This document shows, one piece after another, positions 7,828 to 17,339 of a DNA stretch of 64,000 bases. The notes under the pieces were generated by a model that saw only the letters and a list, made by a program, of their open reading frames with translations, did not search any database and had not been told where the DNA came from. Each line of letters begins with the position of its first letter. Positions within the stretch are counted from its first letter, which is position 1. The stretch comes from Enhydrobacter aerosaccus. Its GTDB lineage: Bacteria > Pseudomonadota > Alphaproteobacteria > Reyranellales > Reyranellaceae. The stretch covers positions 558,305 to 622,304 of the forward strand of contig NZ_FUWJ01000002.1 of NCBI RefSeq assembly GCF_900167455.1, read 5' to 3'. The position numbers and the translations under genes are program-made.

Positions 7828-9660
7828 GTGGCTGAACAACAGGGCGTGATCGGCAGGATCGAGACGGTCCTGCGCATCGCCGTGGAATTGCCCACGGCGG
7901 CGCTGGTGCTGGTCGAGATCTTCGTGCTGCTGGCCGGTGTCGTCAGCCGCTTCGTGTTTCATCACCCGTTCGTCTGGAGCGACGAGCTCGCCTCGATCCT
8001 GTTCCTGTGGCTGGCCATGCTGGGCGCCGTCGTCGCCCTGCAACGCATGCAGCACATGCGGCTCACCGCCGTGGTGAGTCGCCTGCGCCCGGTGCGCCGC
8101 GACCTCGCCGAGGTCCTCGCTGTTGCGGTGCCGGCGCTGTTCCTCGCCATCCTGCTGCCGGTCGCCTGCGACTATGCGCTGGAGGAATACGAGATCGTCA
8201 CGCCGGCGCTCGGCTGGTCCAACATCGTGCGTGCCGGCGCCATTCCGGTCGGCACGGCGCTGATGCTGCTGTCCTGCCTGCTGCGGCTGGTGCGATTCCG
8301 CCTCGGGTCGCTGATCGCCGTGGCCGCGGCCCTTGCCGCCCTGGCCCTCGGCCTCCATTTCGCCCAGCCGCTCCTCAAGGCCATCGGCAACTGGAACCTC
8401 GTCTTCTTTTTCGTCGTGCTGCTGGCAGCGGGCGTGCTGCTGGGCGTGCCGATCGGCTTCGCCTTCGGCACCGCGACGCTGGTGTTCCTGATGTGCGTGA
8501 CGCGCGTACCGCTCACCATCGTCGTCTCGCGCATGGACGAGGGCATGAGCGGCCTGGTGCTGCTGGCGGTGCCGCTGTTCGTCTTCCTCGGCCTGCTGAT
8601 CGACATGACCGGCATGGCCCGCGCCATGGTGGCCTTCCTCGCCGGCCTGCTCGGCCATGTCCGCGGCGGGCTCTATTACGTGCTGCTGGGCGCCATGTAT
8701 CTGGTATCGGGCATCTCCGGCGCCAAGGCGGCCGACATGGCGGCGGTGGCCCCGGTGCTGTTCCCCGAGATGAAGCGGCGTGGTTCCAACGACGGCGAGA
8801 TGGTCTCCATCCTGTCCGCGTCAGGTGCCATGAGCGAGACGATCCCGCCCAGCCTGGTGCTGATCACGATCGGCTCCGTGACCGGCGTATCGATCGCCGC
8901 GCTCTTCACCGGCGGACTGCTGCCCGGCTTCGTGCTAGCGGTGGCCCTGGGCGTCGTCGCCTGGTGGCGCTCGCGTCACGAGGCGGTCGGCGAGCGCGCC
9001 AGCCGCCAGGAGATCCTGCGGGCCTTGGTCGTGGCGCTGCCGTCCCTGCTGCTGCCCTTCGTGATCCGTTCGGCCGTGGTCGAAGGCGTGGCGACGGCAA
9101 CCGAGGTATCGACGATCGGCATCGCCTACGCGACTGTCATGGGATTGTTCGTCTATCGCCGCTTCGACTGGCGCCGCCTCTATCCGATGCTGCTGGAGAC
9201 GGCGAGCCTCTCCGGCGCCATCCTGCTCATCATCGGCACCGCCACGGCCATGGCCTGGGCGCTGACGCAATCGGGCTTCTCGCGCGATCTCGCCCTGGCG
9301 ATGGCCAAGGTGCCGGGCGGTGGCTTCGGCTTCCTGCTGATCTCGATCGTGGCGTTCGTGGTGCTGGGCAGCGTGCTGGAGGGCATTCCGGCCATCGTGC
9401 TGTTCGGCCCGCTGCTCTTCCCCATGGCCCGCGCCGCGCATGTGAACGAAGTCCACTATGCGATGGTCGTCATCCTGGCGATGGGCGTGGGCCTGTTCGC
9501 GCCGCCGCTCGGCGTCGGCTACTACGCCGCCTGCGCCATCGGGCAGGTATCGCCCGATGCCGGCATGAAGCGGATCTGGCCCTATCTCGGGGCGCTCCTG
9601 GTCGGCTTGCTGGCCGTCGCCGCGATCCCGTGGCTCTCCACGGGATTCCTCAAGACCTGA
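7828..9660 (+). CDS. TRAP transporter permease, DctQ-DctM fusion
   Basis: A 610-residue inner-membrane protein joining the small (DctQ, about residues 1-165, with FVWSDELASILFLWLAMLG) and large (DctM, about 185-610) TRAP subunits in one chain. DctM marks include GVLLGVPIGFAFG, SGISGAKAADMAAVAPVL, the SETIPPSLVLI motif and FAPPLGVGYY near the C terminus. Start is GTG at 7828-7830, 18 nt after the receptor stop, so both are probably co-transcribed. The fusion fixes Q:M stoichiometry at 1:1, as in other fused TRAP systems. Confidence 0.93.
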   Translation: MAEQQGVIGRIETVLRIAVELPTAALVLVEIFVLLAGVVSRFVFHHPFVWSDELASILFLWLAMLGAVVALQRMQHMRLTAVVSRLRPVRRDLAEVLAVAVPALFLAILLPVACDYALEEYEIVTPALGWSNIVRAGAIPVGTALMLLSCLLRLVRFRLGSLIAVAAALAALALGLHFAQPLLKAIGNWNLVFFFVVLLAAGVLLGVPIGFAFGTATLVFLMCVTRVPLTIVVSRMDEGMSGLVLLAVPLFVFLGLLIDMTGMARAMVAFLAGLLGHVRGGLYYVLLGAMYLVSGISGAKAADMAAVAPVLFPEMKRRGSNDGEMVSILSASGAMSETIPPSLVLITIGSVTGVSIAALFTGGLLPGFVLAVALGVVAWWRSRHEAVGERASRQEILRALVVALPSLLLPFVIRSAVVEGVATATEVSTIGIAYATVMGLFVYRRFDWRRLYPMLLETASLSGAILLIIGTATAMAWALTQSGFSRDLALAMAKVPGGGFGFLLISIVAFVVLGSVLEGIPAIVLFGPLLFPMARAAHVNEVHYAMVVILAMGVGLFAPPLGVGYYAACAIGQVSPDAGMKRIWPYLGALLVGLLAVAAIPWLSTGFLKT

Positions 9661-9663
9661 CCG

Positions 9664-10200
9664 TCAGCGCTGCCCGCTACGACGGTTGTATTCCAGCTCC
9701 TGCATCGTCGGCTTCAGACCCACCGCGATCTGGTAGCTGATGACGTCGGACGGCTTGGAAAAGGGCAAGGTCAGCGTCAGCTCCTCGCGCGACGTCTTGG
9801 CCGGTCCCGATGGAGTCAACGGGAAGTCGGCGTTGAATTCCTGCCCCTGCAGGACACGGCCGTTGCCATCGAGCACGCGCACGAAATACGGAACGCTTGT
9901 CGTTCCCGAGCTTACCGCCGGCCCGGGCGTGACGGCCACACGGACGACGAGATTGACGTTCATCTGGCCCTTGCCCAGCGAGCAGCCGGTGGCTGCGCCG
10001 GTCATCTCCGCCTGGAACATGATGTCGCGCGGATCGCCGGCCGAACCGGGCTTGAAGCGCGTCAGGTTCTGGGCGTCCTGTACCTGGAAGGGACGTGGAC
10101 AATAGTCGGCCGCCATCTGCTCCTTTTCAGAAGGACCGCAGCCGCCAAGGGCCAGTGCCGCCACGAGCGGCACCAGCGGAACGAACCTGGGACCGATCAT
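9664..10200 (-). CDS. Putative lipoprotein of unknown function
   Basis: A 178-residue protein with a lipoprotein signal: [20 protein letters not shown] followed by the lipobox cysteine (LGGC, C21). The mature part is beta-rich by appearance, with a second cysteine pair candidate (YCPRPF, GCSLGKG). I do not recognise a characterised family. It overlaps the CDGSH gene stop/start by 4 nt (ATGA), so the two are translationally coupled, and it converges on the TRAP permease with a 3-nt gap. Confidence 0.7.
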   Translation of the reverse strand: MIGPRFVPLVPLVAALALGGCGPSEKEQMAADYCPRPFQVQDAQNLTRFKPGSAGDPRDIMFQAEMTGAATGCSLGKGQMNVNLVVRVAVTPGPAVSSGTTSVPYFVRVLDGNGRVLQGQEFNADFPLTPSGPAKTSREELTLTLPFSKPSDVISYQIAVGLKPTMQELEYNRRSGQR

Positions 10201-10439
10201 GCCAGGGTCTTATGCGAGCCGTCACACATCGGCTTCTTGCTAGAATGCTTGCAGGCGCAGAGCCAGTGATCGCCCGACTTCTCGGCGGTGAACTTCATCG
10301 GCGCCATGCCGCTGCCCTTGTGGGCACCGTCGCAGAACGGCTGGTTCTTGCTCATGCCGCAGGCACACCACCAGTAATCCTTGCCCGCCTCGAGCGTCAC
10401 TTTGTTCGGTGCCTTGGCCGCGACAACCGGCTGCGTCAT
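10197..10439 (-). CDS. CDGSH iron-sulfur domain protein with two CDGSH motifs
   Basis: An 80-residue protein with two complete C-x-C-x8-C-x3-H sites: C25, C27, C36, H40 (PFCDGAH) and C61, C63, C72, H76 (PMCDGSH). Each should bind a 2Fe-2S cluster with the labile Cys3His coordination of mitoNEET relatives. Small tandem-CDGSH proteins are widespread in bacteria with little known function, probably redox or Fe-S handling. It is divergent from ispH, whose product is itself a 4Fe-4S enzyme, across a 136-nt gap, and is followed by the lipoprotein gene with a 4-nt overlap. Confidence 0.9.
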   Translation of the reverse strand: MTQPVVAAKAPNKVTLEAGKDYWWCACGMSKNQPFCDGAHKGSGMAPMKFTAEKSGDHWLCACKHSSKKPMCDGSHKTLA

Positions 10440-10575
10440 GTTGCTTTCCCCGCTGCGGCGGCTTTGTTACGGTGCCGCGCAAATCCGTTCGGGAGAGTCT
10501 AGGCAATGGGCTGCGGACCCGCAAGCGAGTGCGTCCGCATACAGCGCGACTGTTTCTTATGACCAGCATCTTTTC

Positions 10576-11526
10576 ATGATCCACGCGAAGAAGCCGCTCA
10601 CCATTGTGCTGGCCCGTCCCCGTGGCTTCTGTGCCGGCGTCGAGCGAGCGGTGCAAATAGTGGAGCGTGCAATCGAGCGTTATGGCCGGCCGGTCTATGT
10701 CCGCCATGAGATCGTGCACAATCGCTTCGTCGTCGAGACGCTCGAGGCCAAGGGAGCTGTGTTCGTCGAGGAACTCGATGAGGTGCCCGGCGATCGTCCA
10801 GTCGTTTTTTCCGCGCATGGCGTACCCAAGGTGGTGCCAGCGGAAGCCGCCCGCCGCAATCTCCTCTATCTCGACGCGACTTGCCCCCTCGTCTCCAAGG
10901 TTCATCGCGAGACCGAGCGCCACCACGAAGCCGGCCGCACCGTGATCCTGATCGGGCATTCCGGTCATCCCGAAGTCATCGGAACGATGGGGCAATTGCC
11001 AACCGGCGCCGTGCTGCTGGTCGAAGACGCGGCGCAGGCAGAGAGTGTCTGCGTTTCAGACCCGTTGAACCTTGCCTACGCCACCCAGACCACGCTGTCG
11101 GTCGACGAGACCGTCGACATCGTGAGAGCGCTCAAGCGACGCTTTCCCGCCATCCATGGCCCCAAGACGGAAGACATCTGCTACGCGACCACCAACCGGC
11201 AGTCGGCGGTCAAGGCGATCGCCGGAAAATGCGACACGCTCGTCGTGATCGGCGCACCCAACTCCTCCAATTCGAAGCGACTGGTCGAGGTTGCGGCCAA
11301 CAACGGCTGTGCCAATGCCCGGCTGGTGCAGCGTGCCGCCGACATGGATTGGGAGTGGCTCGGCGACACCAGGCGGCTTGGCGTCACTGCCGGCGCCTCC
11401 GCGCCCGAACTGCTGGTCGAGGAGCTGATCGCGGCGTGCCGGCATCGCTACAAGGTGACGATCGAGGAGATGCGCACCAGCGAGGAAAGCGTGGTCTTCA
11501 AGCTGCCGCGCCAGCTGGTGGCTTGA
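10576..11526 (+). CDS. ispH: 4-hydroxy-3-methylbut-2-enyl diphosphate reductase (copy 1)
   Basis: Last step of the MEP pathway: reduces HMBPP to IPP and DMAPP with a 4Fe-4S cluster. Three cluster cysteines are present (RGFCAGV at C19, DATCPLV, DICYAT), with the HPEV segment that supplies the catalytic glutamate and NSSNS for diphosphate binding. I take ATG 10576, giving 316 residues; the frame is open upstream but has no conserved sequence there. The stop overlaps the thrB start (TGATG). The ispH-thrB-rnhA order is the usual alphaproteobacterial housekeeping locus. A second ispH is at 62178. Confidence 0.95.
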   Translation: MIHAKKPLTIVLARPRGFCAGVERAVQIVERAIERYGRPVYVRHEIVHNRFVVETLEAKGAVFVEELDEVPGDRPVVFSAHGVPKVVPAEAARRNLLYLDATCPLVSKVHRETERHHEAGRTVILIGHSGHPEVIGTMGQLPTGAVLLVEDAAQAESVCVSDPLNLAYATQTTLSVDETVDIVRALKRRFPAIHGPKTEDICYATTNRQSAVKAIAGKCDTLVVIGAPNSSNSKRLVEVAANNGCANARLVQRAADMDWEWLGDTRRLGVTAGASAPELLVEELIAACRHRYKVTIEEMRTSEESVVFKLPRQLVA

Positions 11527-12485
11527 TGGCGGTCTATACAGAAGTCGGCGATGCCGAACTCGAAGCCTTCCTGGCAGACTACGATATCGGCGAGGCCGAG
11601 GCCTTCAAGGGCATCGCCGAAGGCGTCGAGAATTCGAACTTCCTGCTGACCACGACGCGGGGTCAGTACATCGTCACGCTCTACGAGAAGCGAGTCGATC
11701 CCAAGGACCTGCCCTTCTTCCTCGGGCTGATGGGCCATCTCGCGGCGCGCGGCATCAACTGCCCGCAGCCGATCCATGGCCGCGACGGCAAGGCGCTGCG
11801 CCAGCTGGCCGGCAAGCCCGCCGCCGTGACGAGCTTCCTGCATGGCATGTGGCCGCGCCGTATCGCCGTCAAGCACTGCGGCCCGGTCGGCGAGGCGCTG
11901 GCGCGTCTTCACCTCGCCGGCCGCGACTTCGAGCTGAAGCGGCCCAACGCCTTGTCCGTCGCTGACTGGCGTCCTTTGTTCGAGGCCAGCCGCGCCGATG
12001 CCGACTCCGTCGCCGAAGGCCTCGTCCGTGAACTGGATGCGGAGCTTGCCTTCCTCGAGGCCGAGTGGCCGCGGGATCTGCCGAGCGGCGTCATCCACGC
12101 CGATCTGTTCAACGACAACGTCTTCTTTCTCCACGACCGGCTTTCCGGCCTGATCGATTTCTACTTCGCGTGCAATGACGCCCTGGCCTACGACGTCGCC
12201 ATCTGCCTCAACGCCTGGTGTTTCGAGCCCGATCGCTCCTTCAATACCACCAAGGCTCGGGCCCTCCTGCAGGCCTACGAGAAGGTACGTCCCCTCGAAT
12301 CCGCCGAGCGCCAAGCCCTGCCGAGGCTGGCGCGCGGAGCGTCGCTGCGGTTTCTTCTGACGAGGCTGTACGACTGGATCCACACGCCGGCTACCGCCCT
12401 GGTCAAGCGCAAGGACCCGCTCGAATACCTTGCTTACCTGCGCTTCCACCGCAGTGCCTCCTCGCTCGCGAGCTACGGCCTATGA
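11526..12485 (+). CDS. thrB: Homoserine kinase (ThrB2/APH-fold type)
   Basis: Phosphorylates L-homoserine in threonine biosynthesis. The 319-residue protein belongs to the aminoglycoside-phosphotransferase-fold homoserine kinases common in alphaproteobacteria, not the GHMP type of E. coli. It shows the [11 protein letters not shown] nucleotide-loop region, the catalytic [11 protein letters not shown] loop and the IDFYFA metal-binding motif. It overlaps ispH by one base upstream and rnhA by four downstream (ATGA), so the three genes form a coupled operon. Confidence 0.94.
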   Translation: MAVYTEVGDAELEAFLADYDIGEAEAFKGIAEGVENSNFLLTTTRGQYIVTLYEKRVDPKDLPFFLGLMGHLAARGINCPQPIHGRDGKALRQLAGKPAAVTSFLHGMWPRRIAVKHCGPVGEALARLHLAGRDFELKRPNALSVADWRPLFEASRADADSVAEGLVRELDAELAFLEAEWPRDLPSGVIHADLFNDNVFFLHDRLSGLIDFYFACNDALAYDVAICLNAWCFEPDRSFNTTKARALLQAYEKVRPLESAERQALPRLARGASLRFLLTRLYDWIHTPATALVKRKDPLEYLAYLRFHRSASSLASYGL

Positions 12486-12946
12486 CGGCGATGCCCCAAG
12501 TCGAGATCTTTTCGGATGGTGCCTGCAGCGGCAATCCGGGACCGGGCGGCTGGGCTGCCATCCTGCGCATGAGCGGACATGAACGCGAACTGTCCGGCGG
12601 CGAACCCACCACCACCAACAACCGGATGGAGCTGATGGGGGCAATCTCCGGATTGGAGGCCTTGAAGCGCCCCTGCGAGGTGAGGCTCTACACCGACAGC
12701 CGCTACGTCCTCGACGGCGCGACCAAGTGGATCCACGGCTGGAGGAAGAACGGCTGGCGCACAGCCGACAAGAAGCCGGTCAAGAATGTCGAGCTGTGGC
12801 AGCGGCTCGCAACCGCCTTGGCGCCGCACAAGGTCCACTGGGCCTGGGTCAAAGGTCACAGCGGTCACGTCGAGAACGATCGCGCCGATGAGCTGGCGCG
12901 GTCGGAGATCGACAAGATCCGGTCGGCCGGGCCCAACGCCGGCTAA
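12482..12946 (+). CDS. rnhA: Ribonuclease HI
   Basis: Degrades the RNA strand of RNA-DNA hybrids. At 154 residues it has the standard length. Catalytic residues are visible: D in [16 protein letters not shown] in [11 protein letters not shown] in YTDSRYV, and the H/D of [16 protein letters not shown]. The basic handle region ([16 protein letters not shown]) is present. It begins inside the thrB stop (ATGA overlap). Confidence 0.97.
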   Translation: MTAMPQVEIFSDGACSGNPGPGGWAAILRMSGHERELSGGEPTTTNNRMELMGAISGLEALKRPCEVRLYTDSRYVLDGATKWIHGWRKNGWRTADKKPVKNVELWQRLATALAPHKVHWAWVKGHSGHVENDRADELARSEIDKIRSAGPNAG

Positions 12947-12961
12947 GGTGGCGCCGAAAAG

Positions 12962-13618
12962 CTAAGTCCGCTTGGGCTGCGCCGGGACCGGCTTCTTCTC
13001 CGCGGGCGCCTTGTCGTAGACGAGGTCGAAGAACTCGCGCGTGCCGTCGCACGGATTGTCGCCTTCGCTCAACCGCCAGACATGCGACTTGCCGGACCTC
13101 TTGAAATGAAGCGCGCCACCAACCTTGCAGGCCGTGCCGTTCTGGATCTTCGCCACCCGGAAGGCGACTTCGCCGCGGATGGTGATGTTGTTGGCGCTGA
13201 TGCGCTCGACGACGCCGTCGATCGAGGCATAGTCGCCCTCGGCCCCAGGCACGGTGCTGTCCACGCGGCCCTTCACGGTCCACACCGTCCCCTTCGTAAC
13301 CGTGACCGCGCCCGGCTTCTCGCCCTTTGTCTTGGCATAGCGGCCCCACACGATCTTGTCGGCGCCGGCGAACATCTGCGCCTCGGCCTCGGAATCGACG
13401 ACGGTGCGGGCGACCTTCGCCTGATCCTGAGCGAGCGGGGACGTCAGGTTGCTCACGGGAGCGCCCTGTTCGACCTTGGGCGCTTCAAGGGGCGGCGGCG
13501 CCGGATAATAGCTGGAGGGTGTCTGCGACTCCGCCGGCGGCTTTTGCGCGAAAACCTCGGGCGCGAAGACGGGACCGGCAACCAGCAGGGCGGCGAGGGG
13601 CAGGACAAGGCGTTTCAT
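12962..13618 (-). CDS. Secreted protein of unknown function
   Basis: I choose ATG 13616-13618, giving 218 residues with a clean signal peptide (MKRLVLPLAALLVAGPVF, cleavage probably after FAQ). The mature part has a Pro-rich segment (YYPAPPPLEAPK) and then a globular domain of about 130 residues with two cysteines (TACKVGG, DNPCDGT) that could form a disulfide. An upstream in-frame extension reaches 13738 but looks non-coding. I do not recognise the family. It is convergent with rnhA (15-nt gap) and lies 34 nt behind the TPR gene on the same strand. Confidence 0.72.
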   Translation of the reverse strand: MKRLVLPLAALLVAGPVFAPEVFAQKPPAESQTPSSYYPAPPPLEAPKVEQGAPVSNLTSPLAQDQAKVARTVVDSEAEAQMFAGADKIVWGRYAKTKGEKPGAVTVTKGTVWTVKGRVDSTVPGAEGDYASIDGVVERISANNITIRGEVAFRVAKIQNGTACKVGGALHFKRSGKSHVWRLSEGDNPCDGTREFFDLVYDKAPAEKKPVPAQPKRT

Positions 13619-13652
13619 CGTTTCGGCTCTTACATGAGAGGCAAGGGAGACG

Positions 13653-14474
13653 CTACCGCTTCTGCCCGCCGGCGGCAGGCCGGCCGTTCGCCGCGGGCAA
13701 GCCGACGGGCTGCTCGCCCTGTAGACCTGCTTCGGCACGCTTGGCCGCTTCCGACCCCGGCGGGACCAGCTTCACGACTTTGGTGAAATCCGCCTGGGCC
13801 TTGGCGCGGTCGCCGCGGGCCGAATAGGTGAAGCCGCGTTCCAGCAGGGCGGCCGTGTTGTCCGGCGCTATCTTCAAGGCCACCTGCGCATCCGCGAGCG
13901 ACCGCGCCAGATTGCCGGCATAGCGCCAGGCGGCCGATCGGAGCACCAGGATCTCGACGTCGTTCGGCCGCAGAATGAGCGCCTGATCGAAGTCCGATAC
14001 CGCCCGCGGCCACTCGTTCGTCGTGGCGTAGCTCAGGGCGCGATCCACCCAGAGGTCGGCATCATCCTTCTTGAGATCGAGGGCGCGGCTTTGCGCCAAT
14101 GCCGCCTTGTCGGCCTGCCCGGCCGCGATCCAGGCCTGCCCCGCCTGCGCCCACAGTTCGGCCCTCAGGCCCGGCCGTTGCTCGCCCATGTCACGGGCGA
14201 TGGCCTCGAGCTGGTCGGCCGCGCGCGTGTACCGTCCGGCCTCGAAGGTGGCGATCGCCAGACAATGGCGGGCACCAAGACCGCCTCCCTTGTTCATCCA
14301 GCGCTCGGCCTGGGGCACCGCCCGCATCGGTTCGCTGCGCGCAAGCGACATGCACTCCGTATACTGACGCAGATTGTCGGGCGTCGGCGCAAAGATATCC
14401 AAATCCTGAGCGGCTGCAGGCCCCGTAGCCAAGCCTATCGCCACGCCGAATCCAAACAAGCGATGGAAGAACAT
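13653..14474 (-). CDS. Periplasmic tetratricopeptide-repeat protein
   Basis: A 273-residue protein with a signal peptide (MFFHRLFGFGVAIGLATG, cut after AAAQ) followed by TPR-like helical pairs. The clearest repeats are ADLWVDRALSYATTNEWPRA, VEILVLRSAAWRYAGNLARS and NTAALLERGFTYSARGDRAK, spaced about 34 residues apart. The chosen ATG (14472-14474) makes sense of the signal peptide; the open frame upstream to 15914 lies antisense to other genes. It is divergent from the YeeZ-like gene across only 36 nt. Role unknown; TPRs imply protein-protein contacts. Confidence 0.8.
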   Translation of the reverse strand: MFFHRLFGFGVAIGLATGPAAAQDLDIFAPTPDNLRQYTECMSLARSEPMRAVPQAERWMNKGGGLGARHCLAIATFEAGRYTRAADQLEAIARDMGEQRPGLRAELWAQAGQAWIAAGQADKAALAQSRALDLKKDDADLWVDRALSYATTNEWPRAVSDFDQALILRPNDVEILVLRSAAWRYAGNLARSLADAQVALKIAPDNTAALLERGFTYSARGDRAKAQADFTKVVKLVPPGSEAAKRAEAGLQGEQPVGLPAANGRPAAGGQKR

Positions 14475-14510
14475 GGTTGAAAAGAACCCCGCCGCGGCGA
14501 TCCTGACAAG

Positions 14511-15383
14511 ATGACAGGACGTCTTTTCGTCTTCGGTCTCGGTTTTGCCGGCCTTGAAATTGCCAAGCTTGCCTTGGCCAAGGGCTGGAGCATCACCGGA
14601 ACCTGCACCACGCCGGAAAAGGCGGCGCGTCTGCGCGCCCGCGGCATCGAGGCCGTTGTCTTCGACGGCACGGCCGCCGCGCCCGCCGAGGCATTCGCGG
14701 GCGCAACGCACATTCTCTGTACGATCGCGCCCGGCACAACCGGTGATCCCGCCCTGCGCCTGTGCCGGGACTCGTTTCGCGACGCGCGCTGGCTGGGCTA
14801 TCTGTCCACGACGGGAGTCTATGGCGATCGCGGCGGTGACTGGGTCGATGAGGCAACGCCGCCCGCTCCAACTCAGCGTCGCAGCATCGACCGGCTGGCA
14901 ACCGAAGAGGCGTGGCAGGCACTCGGTACCAAACTTGGAGCGGCTACCGACATCTTTCGCCTTCCCGGAATCTACGGACCCGGGCGGAGCGCCATCGACC
15001 AGGTGCTGTCCGGCACCGCAAGACGGATCGACAAGCCGGGCCAGGTCTTCTCTCGGATCCACGTCGCCGATATCGCCACGGCCGTGCTTGCGGCGATGTC
15101 CCGGGGTGGACCGGGGGCGATCTACAATCTCGCCGACGATCTCCCGGCCTCGAGCGCCGAGGTGACCGCCTTCGCCTGCGAGCTGCTGGGCGTTCCGCGG
15201 CCGCCGCTTCTGCCGTGGGAACAGGTCGCTCCTACCATGAGCGCAATGGCCCGCTCCTTCTATGCGGAGAATCGGCGGGTTCGTAACGACCGTATGAAGC
15301 GCGAACTGGGCGTCGCTCTGCGCTATCCCACCTTTCGGGAAGGCCTGCAGGCAATCGCCGCGGAACTGCCCGCGCGGCCCTGA
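14511..15383 (+). CDS. NAD(P)-dependent epimerase/dehydratase, YeeZ-like
   Basis: A 290-residue atypical extended SDR. The N terminus has a Rossmann nucleotide site (FVFGLGFAGLEIA) and later the STTGVYGDRGGDWVDE segment, where YGD stands where the classical YxxxK would be, as in YeeZ-type proteins. IFRLPGIYGPGRSAID and RIHVADIATAV are typical of the family. Substrate unknown. It shares a very short divergent promoter region with the TPR gene. Confidence 0.8.
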   Translation: MTGRLFVFGLGFAGLEIAKLALAKGWSITGTCTTPEKAARLRARGIEAVVFDGTAAAPAEAFAGATHILCTIAPGTTGDPALRLCRDSFRDARWLGYLSTTGVYGDRGGDWVDEATPPAPTQRRSIDRLATEEAWQALGTKLGAATDIFRLPGIYGPGRSAIDQVLSGTARRIDKPGQVFSRIHVADIATAVLAAMSRGGPGAIYNLADDLPASSAEVTAFACELLGVPRPPLLPWEQVAPTMSAMARSFYAENRRVRNDRMKRELGVALRYPTFREGLQAIAAELPARP

Positions 15384-15400
15384 CCTGGGAAGAAGGATCC

Positions 15401-16156
15401 TTAGTGTGCGAGCTCTTCGACAGTCGCCACGAGGCGAGCGAGGTCTGCCGGTGTACTGAGACGGTGATCGCCGCCCTTGATGAAGGTGGTAATCACCTCG
15501 GGCGCCTCGAGATGTTGCGCGATCTGCAGCGAATACTCCCACGGCACGTCGGGATCGCTCTGGCCATGCAGCAGCCGCACCGGACAGGGCAGCGCCAGCG
15601 GCTTGTCGAGGAGCAGATGACGGCGTCCTTCCTCGATCAGCTTCCAGGTGAAGACCGACGGTTCCGGTGAATATTGCGACGGCCGCTCGAGTCGGCCGTC
15701 TCGTTCGAGGCGGGCACGCTCCTCCGGCGACAGTCCCTTCAGCAGCATGCGCTCGGTGAAGTCCGGTGCAGCGGCAATAAGGACCAGGCCAGCCATGCGC
15801 TCGCGGCGCGCCTGCGCAGCCAGCAGCGACAGCCAGCCGCCCATGCTCGAGCCCACCAGGACGAGCTTGCCGGTCGTCAGCTGGTCGATCGCGGCCAGCG
15901 AGTCTTCGAGCCACCGGCCGATCGTCCCGTCCTCGAAGCGACCGGAAGACTGGCCGTGACCCAGATAATCGAAACGCAGATAGGCTTGTCCCGCTTTCCG
16001 CGCCCAGGCTTCGAGCGCCATTGCCTTGGTGCCTGTCATGTCGGAGCGAAAGCCTCCGAGGAAGACGACCGTCGGGCCCCTCCCCTCGGTCCTGGCGTAG
16101 GCAACAGTGTTTCCGTCCGGCCTGGAAAGCCGCAGAACGCTACCTTGGGTGCTCAT
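15401..16156 (-). CDS. Alpha/beta hydrolase
   Basis: A 251-residue single-domain hydrolase. The nucleophile is S104 in VGSSMGGW. VFLGGFRSDMTGTKA after the first strand resembles ABHD10/palmitoyl-thioesterase-like proteins, the acid is probably in the LHGQSDPDVPW loop, and the histidine is in GGDHRLS. Likely an esterase or thioesterase of the cytosol; no signal peptide. It is divergent from the glycosyltransferase gene (41-nt gap) and converges on the YeeZ-like gene. Confidence 0.85.
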   Translation of the reverse strand: MSTQGSVLRLSRPDGNTVAYARTEGRGPTVVFLGGFRSDMTGTKAMALEAWARKAGQAYLRFDYLGHGQSSGRFEDGTIGRWLEDSLAAIDQLTTGKLVLVGSSMGGWLSLLAAQARRERMAGLVLIAAAPDFTERMLLKGLSPEERARLERDGRLERPSQYSPEPSVFTWKLIEEGRRHLLLDKPLALPCPVRLLHGQSDPDVPWEYSLQIAQHLEAPEVITTFIKGGDHRLSTPADLARLVATVEELAH

Positions 16157-16197
16157 CCCGTGTTACCTGCCATAGGGACGAGATCACCGCCACAACC

Positions 16198-17325
16198 ATG
16201 CCTGCGCCCAAGCTCCTCCAAATCGTCCCCAGCCTTTCGGGCAGCATCGGGCGCGCCACTCTCGACACCGCGCAAGCCGTGATCGCCGCAGGTGGAACCG
16301 CCGTGGTGGCGTCACCCGGCGGAACCATGGTGGCAGATTTGTTGCGGTTGCGGGCGAGCCATCTCGAACTGCCGGCCGCCGGTCATCCGCTGTGGGCGCG
16401 GCTCAATCTTCCCGCTCGCCTCGCCGCCAGCGTACGCCAGCTCGACCTCGATCTGATCCATGCGCGCTCGCCCCTGACGGCGTGGATCGCCGGCGCCGTG
16501 GCCCGCCGCCTGAGAACGAAGTGGATCGCCACGCTGCATCAGCCCTTTCTCGCCTCCAACCTGCTCGCCTCCCACATCGAGCGCCAGCAGTTGCGAGCGG
16601 ACGGGCTGATTGCCGTTTCCGAACATGTGGCGAGCGATCTGCGACATCGCCTGCCGGAGTCGAGCGATCGTCTTGATGTCATTCCGACCGGTGTGAACCT
16701 CCATCGCTTCGACCCCGCAGTCGTGAGGGCCGATCGTGTGATCAAACTCGCGGCCCAGCTCCGCGTACCTGACGGCGCCCATGTCGTGCTCTATCCGGGA
16801 CGCTTCGTCCAAGATCGCGGCCAGAAGCTGCTCGTCGACGCCATCGGCAAGCTCGGCCGCGACGATGTGTTCTGTCTCTTTCTCGGATCGACCAGCACGC
16901 CGATGGCCTTGGAGAAGGATCTCGAACGGGCGATCGAAACAGCGGGCCTCAACGGGAAAGTGCAGATCGGGCCCTATGTCGATGATATGCCAGCGGCCTA
17001 CATGTTGGCGGATGTGGTCGTGACTACCGGCGGCGCTCGACAGGGCTTCAGCCGTGTCATGATCGAGGCCCAGGCCATGGGCCGGCCAGTCGTCTGCGAG
17101 CAGGGCGGCGGCGCGGCCGAGGCGATCGTCGAAGGCATTACCGGCTGGACCGCCCCTGAAGGAGATCCGGCCGGATTCGCGGAAGCGATCGGCGCGGCTC
17201 TTTCCCTCTCCGTCGAACGCCGTGCCGAGCTTGCCCGTGCGGGACAGGACAATGTCCGGGCGCGCTACAGTCTCGCCGAAGCAAATATGCGACTTCTCCA
17301 GTTCTACGAGCGTTTGCGCCCCTGA
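16198..17325 (+). CDS. Glycosyltransferase family 4
   Basis: A 375-residue GT-B glycosyltransferase. The N-terminal half has LLQIVPSLSGSIGRATLD in place of the usual gGae-binding loop; the C-terminal half has VVLYPGRFVQDRGQKLLVDA and the donor-binding EAQAMGRPVVCEQGGGAAE segment, where the GT4 E-x7-E site lies. I use ATG 16198, after which conservation begins, instead of the longer open frame. It probably acts on envelope polysaccharide or lipid, but acceptor and sugar are unknown and no polysaccharide cluster surrounds it. Confidence 0.85.
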   Translation: MPAPKLLQIVPSLSGSIGRATLDTAQAVIAAGGTAVVASPGGTMVADLLRLRASHLELPAAGHPLWARLNLPARLAASVRQLDLDLIHARSPLTAWIAGAVARRLRTKWIATLHQPFLASNLLASHIERQQLRADGLIAVSEHVASDLRHRLPESSDRLDVIPTGVNLHRFDPAVVRADRVIKLAAQLRVPDGAHVVLYPGRFVQDRGQKLLVDAIGKLGRDDVFCLFLGSTSTPMALEKDLERAIETAGLNGKVQIGPYVDDMPAAYMLADVVVTTGGARQGFSRVMIEAQAMGRPVVCEQGGGAAEAIVEGITGWTAPEGDPAGFAEAIGAALSLSVERRAELARAGQDNVRARYSLAEANMRLLQFYERLRP

Positions 17326-17339
17326 GGAGGACTTCCGTC

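Noticed and set aside
6637..8658. Minus-strand open frame of 673 codons over the TRAP genes
   Set aside because: Translation is rich in R, Q, H and G without any motif; the plus strand holds clear DctP and DctQM genes.
13653..15914. 753-residue protein covering the TPR gene and beyond
   Set aside because: Only the last 273 codons are protein-like, starting with a signal peptide at 14474; the upstream part is antisense to the YeeZ-like gene.
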